64,000 bases of DNA from Weissella minor (GTDB lineage: Bacteria; Bacillota; Bacilli; Lactobacillales; Lactobacillaceae). Each line of letters begins with the position of its first letter. Within the stretch, counting starts at the first letter, position 1. The notes beneath the pieces are model-generated. The model had not been told where the DNA came from. It worked only from the letters and a program-made list of their open reading frames with translations, and searched no databases. Positions 54,239-63,428 of the stretch are shown here, one piece after another. The stretch covers positions 190,299 through 254,298 of the forward strand of contig NZ_JQCD01000031.1 in assembly GCF_001437425.1 (NCBI RefSeq), in the 5' to 3' direction. A program made the translations under genes and the position numbers.

Positions 54239-54745
54239 ATGAGTGAAGCAACTATTGCTTTAAAGGCTCAACAAGTTGAAGAAGTTGCTGACAAGTTCAA
54301 GCAAGCCGCTTCAGCTATCGTTGTTGATGTACGTGGATTGACTGTTGCTGAATCAACAGAATTGCGTGCAGCCCTACGTCAAGAAGACGTTCAATTGAAG
54401 GTTATCAAGAACAAGGTTTTGACTCGTGCCGCAGATGCAGCCGAATTGTCAGATTTGAATGACTTGTTTGCTGGACCTTCAGCGATCGCCTTCTCAAACG
54501 AAGACCCTATTGCCCCTGCTCGTATTTTGAAGAAGTTCGCTGATTCAATCGAAGCATTGGAAATTAAGGGTGGAATGGTTGATGGAAACGTCGTATCTGT
54601 TGAAGAAGTTCAAAAGTACGCCGCATTGCCAGACCGCGATGGATTGCTATCAATGTTGTTGTCAACATTGCAAGCACCTGTTCGTAACGTCGCTTACGCC
54701 GTTAAGGCCGTTTCTGACGCGAAGGACGAAGCAGAAGAAGCTTAA
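54239..54745 (+). CDS. rplJ: 50S ribosomal protein L10
   Basis: 168 residues. [37 protein letters not shown] and [32 protein letters not shown] are typical. It is the base of the L7/L12 stalk. AGGAGG precedes the ATG. Confidence 0.97.
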   Translation: MSEATIALKAQQVEEVADKFKQAASAIVVDVRGLTVAESTELRAALRQEDVQLKVIKNKVLTRAADAAELSDLNDLFAGPSAIAFSNEDPIAPARILKKFADSIEALEIKGGMVDGNVVSVEEVQKYAALPDRDGLLSMLLSTLQAPVRNVAYAVKAVSDAKDEAEEA

Positions 54746-54837
54746 TCAATTAAGTTTTGCCTGTTAACCGTGAGTTTATCTCACAAACTAAACTAAAAAC
54801 ATACCGTAAAGGTACAACATATTTGGAGGAATTTATC

Positions 54838-55206
54838 ATGGCTTTTGATAAGGATTCAATCATTGCTTCATTGAAGGAAGCAACGATCATGGACTTGGCT
54901 GACTTGGTTTCAGCTATTGAAGAAGAATTTGGTGTTTCAGCTGCTGCCCCTGTTGCCGCTGCTGGTGCTGCTGGTGGAGATGCTGCCGCTGCTAAGACTG
55001 AATTTGACGTTGAATTGACTTCAGCTGGTTCAGCAAAGATCAAGGTGATCAAGGCTGTTCGTGAAGCTACTGGTTTGGGATTGAAGGAAGCTAAGGACTT
55101 AGTTGACGGTGCACCTTCAATCGTTAAGGAAGGTTTGTCAGAAGATGACGCCAACGCCTTGAAGTCACAAATCGAAGAAGCTGGTGGAGCCGCAGAATTG
55201 AAGTAA
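54838..55206 (+). CDS. rplL: 50S ribosomal protein L7/L12
   Basis: 122 residues from ATG 54838 (TTGGAGG upstream). N-terminal dimer helices, Ala/Gly hinge ([17 protein letters not shown]) and the factor-binding domain [24 protein letters not shown] are diagnostic. Confidence 0.97.
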   Translation: MAFDKDSIIASLKEATIMDLADLVSAIEEEFGVSAAAPVAAAGAAGGDAAAAKTEFDVELTSAGSAKIKVIKAVREATGLGLKEAKDLVDGAPSIVKEGLSEDDANALKSQIEEAGGAAELK

Positions 55207-55223
55207 TTCTGTTTCCATTATCT

Positions 55224-55260
55224 TTAAAAAACAGTACTCATTTGAGTGCTGTTTTTTTTT
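55224..55260 (+). terminator. Terminator of the rplJL operon
   Basis: AACAGTACTCA / TGAGTGCTGTT hairpin followed by nine T. Confidence 0.9.
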
Positions 55261-55437
55261 ATGAAAAAATGCATATGCATATACGTAAAACGTTTTAATG
55301 TAATTGATTTGAAATATAGTTACATTTAATTTTCAAATGGTATTTAGGTATTGTCCTTCTTGATTAAATCTGTTAACTTATTTAAGTAGCAAAATAAAAA
55401 GTTTTATCAGTGGTAAAACAATTTTTTGGAGGGTGTA

Positions 55438-56175
55438 ATGTTAGAAGCCAAAGGATTGACTGTCGGTTATACAGCGACGCCAGTTTTTGAAGATTTATCT
55501 GTTAGTTTTGAGCCTGGTAAGATTACTGGAATTATCGGACCCAATGGAGCAGGAAAGTCAACTTTGATTAAAGCCATCTTAGACTTAATCAAAAAGCAAG
55601 CGGGTGATGTAAAGCTAGACGGTCAAGAAGTTAGTAAAGTACGTCAAAAGACTGCATATGTAGAACAACGTGCAAACTTAGATATGAGTTTTCCTATCAA
55701 TGTTTTTGATGTGGTTTTAACTGGTACGTATGGACGGTTAGGATTATTCAAAAGCCCTGGTGCGAAAGAAAAGGCAGCCGCAACGGATGCCTTGGAACAA
55801 CTTAAGTTGTCAGAATTTAAAAAGCGTCAAATCAGTGAATTATCTGGTGGACAACTACAACGTGTCTTCGTTGCACGTGCGGTTGTACAACAAGCCGACG
55901 TTGTTATCTTGGATGAACCATTTGTTGGAATTGATATGAAGTCTGAAGCAGACATCATGGAAATTTTGAAGTTATGGCGTGACCAAGGTAAGACAATCAT
56001 CGTTATTCATCACGATTTGAACAAGGTCTCAGCTTACTTTGATGATCTTGTGATTATGAACCACGGAATCGTGGCAGCCGGTCCGGTTGACGAAGTTTAT
56101 ACTCGTGAAAACATTGGACATGCCTTCTCAGCCGATCTTGGAAATGTACTATTTGAAGATAAGGGGGAAGCATAA
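55438..56175 (+). CDS. Metal ABC transporter ATP-binding protein (Mn/Zn type)
   Basis: 245 residues from ATG 55438 (TGGAGGG upstream). Walker A GPNGAGKSTLIKA, signature LSGGQLQRVFVARA, Walker B VVILDEPFVGID and H-loop VIHHDL. The LSGGQLQRVFVARA form is typical of the zinc/manganese subfamily (MntB, ScaC, ZnuC). First gene of a three-gene operon. The 230-base upstream region is A/T-rich, holds ATGCATATGCAT and a weak TTTAGGTATTGTCCT that could be a DtxR-type half site, but no firm operator. Confidence 0.92.
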   Translation: MLEAKGLTVGYTATPVFEDLSVSFEPGKITGIIGPNGAGKSTLIKAILDLIKKQAGDVKLDGQEVSKVRQKTAYVEQRANLDMSFPINVFDVVLTGTYGRLGLFKSPGAKEKAAATDALEQLKLSEFKKRQISELSGGQLQRVFVARAVVQQADVVILDEPFVGIDMKSEADIMEILKLWRDQGKTIIVIHHDLNKVSAYFDDLVIMNHGIVAAGPVDEVYTRENIGHAFSADLGNVLFEDKGEA

Positions 56176-56176
56176 G

Positions 56177-57031
56177 ATGTTTGCAAGTATTCAAGAATTT
56201 TTATCAGCCTTAGGGCAATATAATTTCCTACAAAGTGCCTTACTAGCCTCAATCATGGTTGGGATTATGTCTGGTATCATCGGAAGTTTCATTATTTTAC
56301 GTGGGATGTCATTGATGGGTGATGCCATCTCTCACTCAGTTTTGCCTGGAGTTGCTGTGGCATACATGCTCGGTATCAATTTGATGCTAGGAGCGACGGC
56401 TTTTGGGGTATTAGCCGCATTATTGATCGGATACGTATCAACACATAGTAAATTGAAAAATGACACATCAATTGGAATTGTCTTCTCAGCGTTCTTTGCG
56501 CTTGGATTTATCTTGATTTCAATGGCTGGTTCATCAACAAACCTACATCACATTTTGTTCGGTAATGTGTTGGCTGTTTCAGACCAAGACTTGTTGACAA
56601 CTGTGATTGTGCTTGCAATCGTTATCTTGTTCGTTGTGATTGCTTATAAAGAATTACTAATCACATCATTTGATGAAACATTTGCAAAGTCATACGGTTT
56701 GAACACAACTGTTATGCAATATGCATTGATGATCATCTTGACATTGGTAACAGTTTCAGCACTACAGACAGTTGGTTTGATTTTGATTGTTGCGATGTTG
56801 GTTACACCAGCTGCAACAGCATTCTTATGGACGAACCGTTTGTCAATTATGATTGTCTTTGCATCAATTTTCGGGGTAGTTGCATCAACAATCGGTTTGT
56901 ATCTATCATATACATTTGATTGGGCTTCAGGTCCAGCAATCGTGTTGGTTGCAGCAGCAATCTTCATGGTTTCATTTATTATTGCACCAAAGCAAGGCTT
57001 TTTTCAAAAACTAGGGGGAAAACATGGTTAA
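56177..57031 (+). CDS. Metal ABC transporter permease (Mn/Zn type)
   Basis: 284 residues from ATG 56177, one base after the ATPase stop. About eight or nine membrane helices; ALLASIMVGIMSGIIGSFIILRGMSLMGDAISHSVLPGVAVAYMLG is the ABC-3 family start and SFDETFAKSYGLNT the ATPase contact loop. It overlaps the binding-protein gene by eight bases. Confidence 0.93.
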   Translation: MFASIQEFLSALGQYNFLQSALLASIMVGIMSGIIGSFIILRGMSLMGDAISHSVLPGVAVAYMLGINLMLGATAFGVLAALLIGYVSTHSKLKNDTSIGIVFSAFFALGFILISMAGSSTNLHHILFGNVLAVSDQDLLTTVIVLAIVILFVVIAYKELLITSFDETFAKSYGLNTTVMQYALMIILTLVTVSALQTVGLILIVAMLVTPAATAFLWTNRLSIMIVFASIFGVVASTIGLYLSYTFDWASGPAIVLVAAAIFMVSFIIAPKQGFFQKLGGKHG

Positions 57032-57983
57032 GAAGTTAGTTATCGTTGTTGCGGCGTTGGCAGTTGTTGTCGGGGGTGTCTTTTGGTTTGTTAATGGTCG
57101 TGATGCACAGTCATCAGGCGAAAATGGTAAGCTAAAAGTTGTGACAACAAATTCAATTTTAGAAGATATGGTTGAACAAGTTGGTGGTGATGATGTTGAA
57201 GTTTACAGCATCGTTAGTCGTGGAACTGATCCACACGAATATGACCCAACAACTAAGGATATTCAAGAAACAACTGATGCAGATGTTATCTTCCACAATG
57301 GTTTGAACTTAGAAACTGGTGGAAGTGGTTGGTTCACAAAGTTGACTGAAACAGCTAACAAGAAAGACAATGAACAAGTCTTTGCTGCTTCAGAACACGT
57401 TAAGGCGCTTCATTTGACAACAAACAAGGATGAAGAAGACCCACACGCATGGCTTGATGCACAAAATGGAATTAAGTATGTTGAAATGATTACTGAAGTC
57501 CTAAAAGACAAGTCATCTGCTGAAGCTGCTAAGCGTATCCAACAACGTTCTGATGATTACATCAGTGAGTTGGATGCTCTTGATACTGAAGCGAAGCAAA
57601 AGTTTAAGGATATCCCAGAAAGTCAACGTTTGCTTGTGACTTCTGAAGGAGCCTTCAAGTATTTCTCAAAGGCATACGGAATTACACCAGCCTACATTTG
57701 GGAAATCAATACTGAATCACAAGGAACACCTGAACAAATGAAGCAAGTACTTGCTAAGATTGACGATTCAGACGTTAAGTCATTGTTCGTTGAAAGTTCA
57801 GTATCACCTAAGTCAATGGAACAGGTTTCAAAGGAATCTGGATTACCAATTCATTCAAAGATTTATACGGACTCACTTGCCAAGAAGGGTACAGATGGAG
57901 ATACGTACTATGACATGATGAAGTGGAACATTGATCATATCCATGCTGGTATGAACGGTGAAGAAAGTTCAGAAGATAAGTAA
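57024..57983 (+). CDS. Metal-binding protein of the Mn/Zn ABC transporter, without lipobox
   Basis: 319 residues of the cluster A-I (PsaA/MntC/TroA) family. The four metal ligands are in order DPHEY (His), DPHAW (His), TSEGAF (Glu) and YTDSLA (Asp), the His-His-Glu-Asp set of manganese and zinc binders without a long His-rich loop, so manganese is favoured. The N-terminus has a 15-residue hydrophobic helix but no cysteine, so it is probably held by an uncleaved anchor and not as a lipoprotein. Confidence 0.9.
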   Translation: MVKKLVIVVAALAVVVGGVFWFVNGRDAQSSGENGKLKVVTTNSILEDMVEQVGGDDVEVYSIVSRGTDPHEYDPTTKDIQETTDADVIFHNGLNLETGGSGWFTKLTETANKKDNEQVFAASEHVKALHLTTNKDEEDPHAWLDAQNGIKYVEMITEVLKDKSSAEAAKRIQQRSDDYISELDALDTEAKQKFKDIPESQRLLVTSEGAFKYFSKAYGITPAYIWEINTESQGTPEQMKQVLAKIDDSDVKSLFVESSVSPKSMEQVSKESGLPIHSKIYTDSLAKKGTDGDTYYDMMKWNIDHIHAGMNGEESSEDK

Positions 57984-57987
57984 TATG

Positions 57988-58027
57988 AGAAAAAACGGCT
58001 TGTGAATAACAGGTCGTTTTTTTTTTG
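57988..58027 (+). terminator. Terminator of the metal transporter operon
   Basis: AAAACGGCTTGT / ACAGGTCGTTTT hairpin followed by ten T. Confidence 0.82.
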
Positions 58028-58205
58028 TCGTTAAACAGCACCGGCACTATGTGAAGTGTTTCTCAAACATTGCTAGACTGGGAATGCAGTAGAATCGGAT
58101 AAAGCTTAATTTTGACTTAATGACACTGTACAAAATGTGAAATTTAGTCTAGAATAGTACTGATTATTAGAAGCAATAGTTTATTATTTTAAGGAGATGT
58201 TTCAT

Positions 58206-59891
58206 ATGGCAACTAAGAATATTGTCGTTGTTGGTGCTGGTTTTTCTGGTGTCGTTGCAACGCGCAAGTTGGCCAAGCAATTGAAGGGAACTGATTATCA
58301 AATTGTTTTGGTTGATAAGCATTCCTTCATGACTTACATGACAGAATTGCATGAAGTCGCTACTGGTCGTGTACAGCCAGAACACGTTCGTAAGGATTTG
58401 CGTACGTTGTTCAAGAATTACTCAAATGTTAAGTTAGTGACTGCTAACGTTGATGACATTGATAAGGACCAGAAGATTGTAAAGACTTCTGTTGGCGAAA
58501 TTCCATATGAAAAGCTTGTTTTGGCCACTGGTGGAACAACCAACACATTCGGAACACCTGGTGTTGAAGAATACGGCTTTACACTATGGTCATACGAAGA
58601 AGCAATTCGTTTGCGTAAGCACATCGAAGACGTTATCCGTCGTGGTGCCGTTGAATTAGACCCTGCCAAGCGTGCAGCTTTGATGAGCATCGTTGTGGTT
58701 GGTTCAGGTTTCACTGGATCTGAATTAGCTGGTGAATTGATGGATCAACGTCACAGCTTGGCTTTGTCAACTGGTGTTGAAGAATCTGAAATCAAAATTC
58801 AAATTATTGAAGCTGCACCATCAATCTTGAACATGTTGAGCAAGCGTGATTTGGCTGATAAGGCTGAAAAGCACTTTGAATCACACGGTGTTAAGATTTC
58901 AAAGGCCACTTCAGTAGTTGAAGTGCAAGAAGATGCAGCTATTTTGAAGGATGGTACAGCCATTCCAACAAATACGCTAATCTGGACTGCCGGTGTTAAG
59001 GCTAAGGATCAAGGCGCACAATGGGGGCTTGACCTTGGACCTGGTGCGCGTTTCATGGCTGACGAATTCTCTCGTGCCGTTGGTGAAGAGGATATTTACG
59101 TGGTCGGTGATGCCGCTGCTTACCAAGATCCAGAACTTGCTGATCCAAACAACAAGCGTGCCGGATGGACACCTCAAACTGTTGAAGGTGGAGAATCAGC
59201 CGCTAATACTGCTGTGCCAAACATCGTTTACGATTTGACACAAAAGGGTGATCGTAAGAAGTTTAAGGGTCGCTACCAAGGTTATGCTGTGTCAATTGGT
59301 GCCCGTTACGCCGTTGGTGTATTGGACCAAATTGGTAACATGAAGGTTGGAAAGTCTGGAATTGGTCTTTCAGGATTCTTTGCTAACATGTTCAAGCACG
59401 CAATCAACGTATACTTCTACTTGCAAATTGCAAGCTGGTACTACCTTGGTCACTACTTGCGTGATGAATTCTTCAACGCACCTGATGGTCGTGAACCATT
59501 CTTCGGTTGGGCTTCACGTCATGCAAACGTCTTGTTCACAGTACCATTGCGTATCGTTTTGGGACTTACTTGGATTACCCTTGGTGGTACAATGGCCTTC
59601 GCGGGTAATTGGGTTGGTATGATCCTAACAATTATTGGTTGGTTGATGACATTTGGTTTGTTTACATCAATTGCTGGTTTTGTTGGTATTATCATGGCAA
59701 TCTTCATCACTACATTAACTAATTCTGACATTGCAATGTTATTGTTTGCACCAGCGTCATTCGCTGTTATGAACGGTTCTGGTCGTGTGCTTGGATTAGA
59801 TTACTGGGTAATGCCTTGGTTAGAACGTAAGTTTGGACAATCAATGCACGGTATGCATTCATCTCGTTATAACGATTATTCAAATAAATAA
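58206..59891 (+). CDS. Type II NADH dehydrogenase with C-terminal membrane domain
   Basis: 561 residues from ATG 58206 (AAGGAGAT upstream). FAD-binding VVVGAGFSGVVATRKL, NAD-binding VVVGSGFTGSELAGEL and late YVVGDAAAY are those of NDH-2, normally about 400 residues. Residues 440-561 add three to four membrane helices (VPLRIVLGLTWITLGGTMAF, GMILTIIGWLMTFGLF and others) that resemble a DoxX-like module. It passes electrons from NADH to a membrane quinone. Codon choice is like the ribosomal genes (CGT, AAG, TTG, GGT), which points to high expression. Confidence 0.9.
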   Translation: MATKNIVVVGAGFSGVVATRKLAKQLKGTDYQIVLVDKHSFMTYMTELHEVATGRVQPEHVRKDLRTLFKNYSNVKLVTANVDDIDKDQKIVKTSVGEIPYEKLVLATGGTTNTFGTPGVEEYGFTLWSYEEAIRLRKHIEDVIRRGAVELDPAKRAALMSIVVVGSGFTGSELAGELMDQRHSLALSTGVEESEIKIQIIEAAPSILNMLSKRDLADKAEKHFESHGVKISKATSVVEVQEDAAILKDGTAIPTNTLIWTAGVKAKDQGAQWGLDLGPGARFMADEFSRAVGEEDIYVVGDAAAYQDPELADPNNKRAGWTPQTVEGGESAANTAVPNIVYDLTQKGDRKKFKGRYQGYAVSIGARYAVGVLDQIGNMKVGKSGIGLSGFFANMFKHAINVYFYLQIASWYYLGHYLRDEFFNAPDGREPFFGWASRHANVLFTVPLRIVLGLTWITLGGTMAFAGNWVGMILTIIGWLMTFGLFTSIAGFVGIIMAIFITTLTNSDIAMLLFAPASFAVMNGSGRVLGLDYWVMPWLERKFGQSMHGMHSSRYNDYSNK

Positions 59892-59927
59892 AAAACGCAC
59901 CAACGTCTACGACGTCAGTGCTATTTG

Positions 59928-59966
59928 CCGGTTAAGTTGTTTACAACTTGATCGGTTTTTTTATTT
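59928..59966. terminator. Terminator between ndh-type and trmH-type genes
   Basis: CCGGTTAAGTTGT / ACAACTTGATCGG hairpin followed by seven T on the plus strand; A-rich 5' flank is weaker, so it mostly serves the plus-strand gene. Confidence 0.75.
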
Positions 59967-60568
59967 TATTCTTGGGGCATATGTTGGCTAGCGTAAAAGG
60001 CAGCAATAATACCGTTAGCAACACTGACGTTGACCGAACGCACACTGCCATACTGGGGGATATAAACCATGGCATCCGCAGCTTCGATTAAATCATCAGC
60101 TAGGCCAAGTTGTTCTTCACCGAATAAGAAGGCTGATTTTTCAGGAAAATCCATTTTGTAAAGCGATTGTGGGTCATAGCCAGGCGTATTATCAACAGCG
60201 TAAATGGTGTAACCTTCTTCATGTAACTGGTCAAAAACCATTTGGTAATCAGTAACGCGATGATGTTCAATTGACTCGTAATTTTGTGTGCCTAATGCAC
60301 CACGGCGATCCCACTTTTTTGCGCCTTCAGGGTCATCTTCATGTGTGCGATTTTCCGGGTTTAGGAAAATTAACTTACGCATTCCGAAGGCATTACTATT
60401 GCGGACCGCTGAAGCTTTATTGAAATCATGGCTTAGGTTTTGCATAATGGCCACCATTTGACCACGACGGGCATCAAGCGTATCGCGAATGAATTGGTCA
60501 GATTGACCTTTAAAATAATCAGTGACGTTACGATAGTCGTTTGAACGACTTAAATCAATATCAGACAT
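59966..60568 (-). CDS. TrmH-family (SPOUT) RNA methyltransferase
   Basis: 200 residues. NLSHDFNKASAVRNSNAFGMRKLIFLN, FLFGEEQLGLADDLIEAADAMVYIPQYGSVRSVNVSVANGI contains SPOUT motifs 1-3 (N..RN..AFG, GEE..G, IP..G...S.NVS.A). It lacks an N-terminal substrate domain, so a tRNA 2'-O-methylase of the TrmH/TrmL type is possible. It follows the acyltransferase gene by three bases on the minus strand. Confidence 0.85.
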   Translation of the reverse strand: MSDIDLSRSNDYRNVTDYFKGQSDQFIRDTLDARRGQMVAIMQNLSHDFNKASAVRNSNAFGMRKLIFLNPENRTHEDDPEGAKKWDRRGALGTQNYESIEHHRVTDYQMVFDQLHEEGYTIYAVDNTPGYDPQSLYKMDFPEKSAFLFGEEQLGLADDLIEAADAMVYIPQYGSVRSVNVSVANGIIAAFYASQHMPQE

Positions 60569-60571
60569 ACA

Positions 60572-61585
60572 TTAAGCTTCTTTCTTTTTTAAATAATTGC
60601 CCGGATAGATCCAAAAATCTAACACGGGGATTCGATGGATGATGTTGAATATGAACAAGGTGCCATACCAACCAATTAAGGTCCCTAAAATGAGATGAAC
60701 GATGACGCTATTCACTTGTAAGTAATACAAAAGAATGCGGGTTAGACTAACCAAAGGAACATGAATAAGATAAATTGGTAATGATATTTGACCAATTTTT
60801 GTAAAATAATTATAACCTGTGACCGTCTGTGGTAATTGATAGAATAGACTAAATCCTAAAATCACAGATGTAAATAATAGTAACTGAGCCCAACCAGGTA
60901 CTTGGTAATTAATGCGTTGAATGGGGTTTGTGAGCGCCCATACAGCTAGCGCAGTGACAAAGACACTTAAACTAGCGATTAATGTTGTCCGATACTGATA
61001 AATTGGATGTTTTCTTACGAATGTACCGAGTAAGAAAATAGGACTCCAAATGGCAATACGTTGCACAACGTACCAGTCAACGGGGAAGATTGTGAATCCC
61101 AAACAAACCATCAAACTGACAAGGAATAAAGTATCAATATTTTTCATCTTTAGACTGACAAAACCAAGCACAATATCTAGGGCAAAGAGCACATAGATAA
61201 ACCAGAGTGGGCCAATCGGCATAATCCATATATTAAGGAGACTCTTTAAGGTGACATCAGTTCTAACTTGATCACCAAAAATAAATTTAATGGCCCAAAT
61301 AATGATGCTAAAGGCAAGATAAGGAAGGCCAAGCGTCAACAATCTTTTCTTAATAAATTTCAGATAACTATGCAGGTCGGGCTGCACTTTAAAGAAATAA
61401 CCCGACAGAGCGAAGAAAAATGGCATATGAAAAACATAAATCATTTGTACCGCAATCAACAGGATATTTTGGGTCACACCAAAGTAGATTCTAGCATCAA
61501 ATAAACCAATTAATACGTGGCCAAAGACCACTAAAAAAATGGTGACCCCTTTGGCGACGTCAATCCATTTAATTCGTTTTGGCAT
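60572..61585 (-). CDS. Acyltransferase 3 family membrane protein
   Basis: 337 residues with about ten membrane helices. IDVAKGVTIFLVVFGHVLIG at the start holds the conserved His of the OafA/WecH family, and MPFFFALSGYFF follows. These enzymes move acetyl or other acyl groups to surface polysaccharide or peptidoglycan. Target unknown. First gene of a two-gene minus-strand operon with the TrmH-type gene. Confidence 0.87.
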   Translation of the reverse strand: MPKRIKWIDVAKGVTIFLVVFGHVLIGLFDARIYFGVTQNILLIAVQMIYVFHMPFFFALSGYFFKVQPDLHSYLKFIKKRLLTLGLPYLAFSIIIWAIKFIFGDQVRTDVTLKSLLNIWIMPIGPLWFIYVLFALDIVLGFVSLKMKNIDTLFLVSLMVCLGFTIFPVDWYVVQRIAIWSPIFLLGTFVRKHPIYQYRTTLIASLSVFVTALAVWALTNPIQRINYQVPGWAQLLLFTSVILGFSLFYQLPQTVTGYNYFTKIGQISLPIYLIHVPLVSLTRILLYYLQVNSVIVHLILGTLIGWYGTLFIFNIIHRIPVLDFWIYPGNYLKKKEA

Positions 61586-61669
61586 AAGGAAAACTCCTGT
61601 CGTTCAAAGATACTTACTAGTATAGAATATTTGCTCGTGATGTCCAAACAAATCCATATAATTATTGTG

Positions 61670-61691
61670 ACCGAATTGACGTCAATTCGGT
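61670..61691 (+). promoter_or_regulatory. Perfect 22-bp palindrome before ecfA1
   Basis: Two 11-base arms (ACCGAATTGAC and GTCAATTCGGT) meet with no spacer, followed by TTATTTTTTG. It may be an intrinsic terminator, or an operator: a TTGACG inside it could be a -35 box for ecfA1, though the -10 spacing (19-20) is poor. Confidence 0.5.
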
Positions 61692-61746
61692 TATTTTTTG
61701 TTATTATTATTTAATAGTTTGATTTTTGTAAAAGGAGGGCGTGGTG

Positions 61747-62589
61747 ATGCAGCCCATCATTGAATTTAAAGATGTCTCATTCTCATATCCAAATGCTGAG
61801 CAACCAGCCTTGAAGAACCTTAGTTTACAGATTCAAAAAGGTGATTGGGTCGCTGTAATTGGCCATAATGGGTCTGGTAAATCGACATTTGCCAAATTAA
61901 TTAATTACTTATTAATCCCGACAAGCGGAAGTATTACCGTTGATGGTATTCCGGTTGATCAGGAACATGTTTATGATATCCGTGACTTAGTCGGGATGGT
62001 CTTTCAAAACCCAGATAATCAATTCGTCGGGGCGACCGTCGCTGATGATGTCGCCTTTGGTTTGGAAAATCGACAAGTCCCACGTGAAAAAATGTTGGAA
62101 ATTGTCCCTGATGCATTGGAACGGGTACAAATGAATGCATATGCAGCACGTGAACCAGCACGCTTATCAGGAGGGCAAAAGCAACGTGTCGCGATTGCTT
62201 CAGTCTTAGCAGTTGAACCTAAAGTTTTAATTTTGGATGAGGCGACATCGATGCTTGATCCAAAAGGTCGCCGTGAGATGATTGCCTTGGTTCATGAATT
62301 AAAGCAGGAATTAGGTGCAGAATTAACAGTGCTATCAATTACGCATGATATTGATGAAGCTGCCAGTGCTGATGAAGTCGTTATTTTAAACGATGGCGAA
62401 TTAATGGGCGTTGATAAGCCCGAGGTTATTTTTTCTGATGCTGAACGTCTACGTCGCTTAGGCTTGGCTGTACCATTTGCTGAGCAATTGAAAGCAAAGC
62501 TAAAAGCGCGGGGCATAAAAGTACCAGAAACTTATCAAACGACAGAAGGGATGGCCGAGTGGATATGGCAATTACATTCAAAAATGTAG
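61747..62589 (+). CDS. ecfA1: ECF transporter ATP-binding protein EcfA1
   Basis: 280 residues from ATG 61747 (AAAGGAGGG eight bases upstream; two in-frame GTG codons lie before it). Walker A GHNGSGKSTFAK, Q-loop VFQNPDNQFVGATVADDVAFGLEN, signature [13 protein letters not shown] and Walker B LILDEATSMLD are those of EcfA. With EcfA2 and EcfT it powers vitamin uptake by separate S components. Starts a three-gene operon. Confidence 0.95.
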   Translation: MQPIIEFKDVSFSYPNAEQPALKNLSLQIQKGDWVAVIGHNGSGKSTFAKLINYLLIPTSGSITVDGIPVDQEHVYDIRDLVGMVFQNPDNQFVGATVADDVAFGLENRQVPREKMLEIVPDALERVQMNAYAAREPARLSGGQKQRVAIASVLAVEPKVLILDEATSMLDPKGRREMIALVHELKQELGAELTVLSITHDIDEAASADEVVILNDGELMGVDKPEVIFSDAERLRRLGLAVPFAEQLKAKLKARGIKVPETYQTTEGMAEWIWQLHSKM

Positions 62590-63428
62590 GCTTTACCTAC
62601 CAAGCGGGTACGCCATTTGCAACGCCGGCATTGTACGACGTTAATTTCAACATACCTGACCATAGCTTTACAGCGGTGATTGGCCATACTGGTTCTGGTA
62701 AATCAACGATGGTGCAACTATTGGATGGCTTAGAACTGCCAACTGACGGTGAAATTACGATTGGTTCAGCGACGATTACGGCTGCAACTAAGAGGAAAAC
62801 ATTAAATGGCATGCGCCACGATATTGGAATGGTCTTTCAATTTCCGGAAGCGCAATTATTTGAACAGACTGTTTTAGCGGACGTGATGTTTGGTCCCATG
62901 AATTATGGCATGTCAAAGGCTGAAGCCGAAATCGCAGCAAAAGCGGCGCTAGCGCTGGTTCAAATGCCAGAAAGTAGTTATGAGGCATCACCGTTTGATT
63001 TGTCAGGTGGGCAGATGCGCCGCGTGGCGATTGCAGGTGTCATTGCAATGGAGCCAGAGATTCTAATTTTAGACGAACCAACGGCAGGCCTTGACCCGGC
63101 CGGACAAGCTGATTTAATGGCTTTATTTGCCAACTTGCAAAAAGAGCGGGACTTAACGGTAATTTTAATTACCCATCAGATGGAATTTGTGGGTCAATAC
63201 GCAGATAATGTTTTGGTATTTGATGCGGGTAGCGTGGTTAAAACGGGAACCCCAGCTGAAATCTTTGCTGATAGTGACTGGTTACGTCAAAAACAATTGG
63301 ATGTGCCAGCCGCGACGCAATTTAGTGATTATTTAGAAGCTAAAGGTTTGCCATTGCACGGTGCGCTCGACTTGGATCAATTAGCTGATGAAATTGTTGG
63401 GTTGATTGGAGGTCCTACGCATGAGTAA
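62565..63428 (+). CDS. ecfA2: ECF transporter ATP-binding protein EcfA2
   Basis: 287 residues from ATG 62565, overlapping the end of ecfA1. Walker A GHTGSGKSTMVQL, Q-loop VFQFPEAQLFEQTVLADVMFGPMN, signature LSGGQMRRVAIAG and Walker B LILDEPTAGLDP. The FPE..LFE variant and the MRRVAIAG signature mark the A2 partner. Confidence 0.95.
   Translation: MAITFKNVGFTYQAGTPFATPALYDVNFNIPDHSFTAVIGHTGSGKSTMVQLLDGLELPTDGEITIGSATITAATKRKTLNGMRHDIGMVFQFPEAQLFEQTVLADVMFGPMNYGMSKAEAEIAAKAALALVQMPESSYEASPFDLSGGQMRRVAIAGVIAMEPEILILDEPTAGLDPAGQADLMALFANLQKERDLTVILITHQMEFVGQYADNVLVFDAGSVVKTGTPAEIFADSDWLRQKQLDVPAATQFSDYLEAKGLPLHGALDLDQLADEIVGLIGGPTHE

Noticed and set aside
55262-55437. MntR/DtxR operator before the metal transporter
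   Set aside because: TTTAGGTATTGTCCT is only a partial match and not a convincing palindrome.
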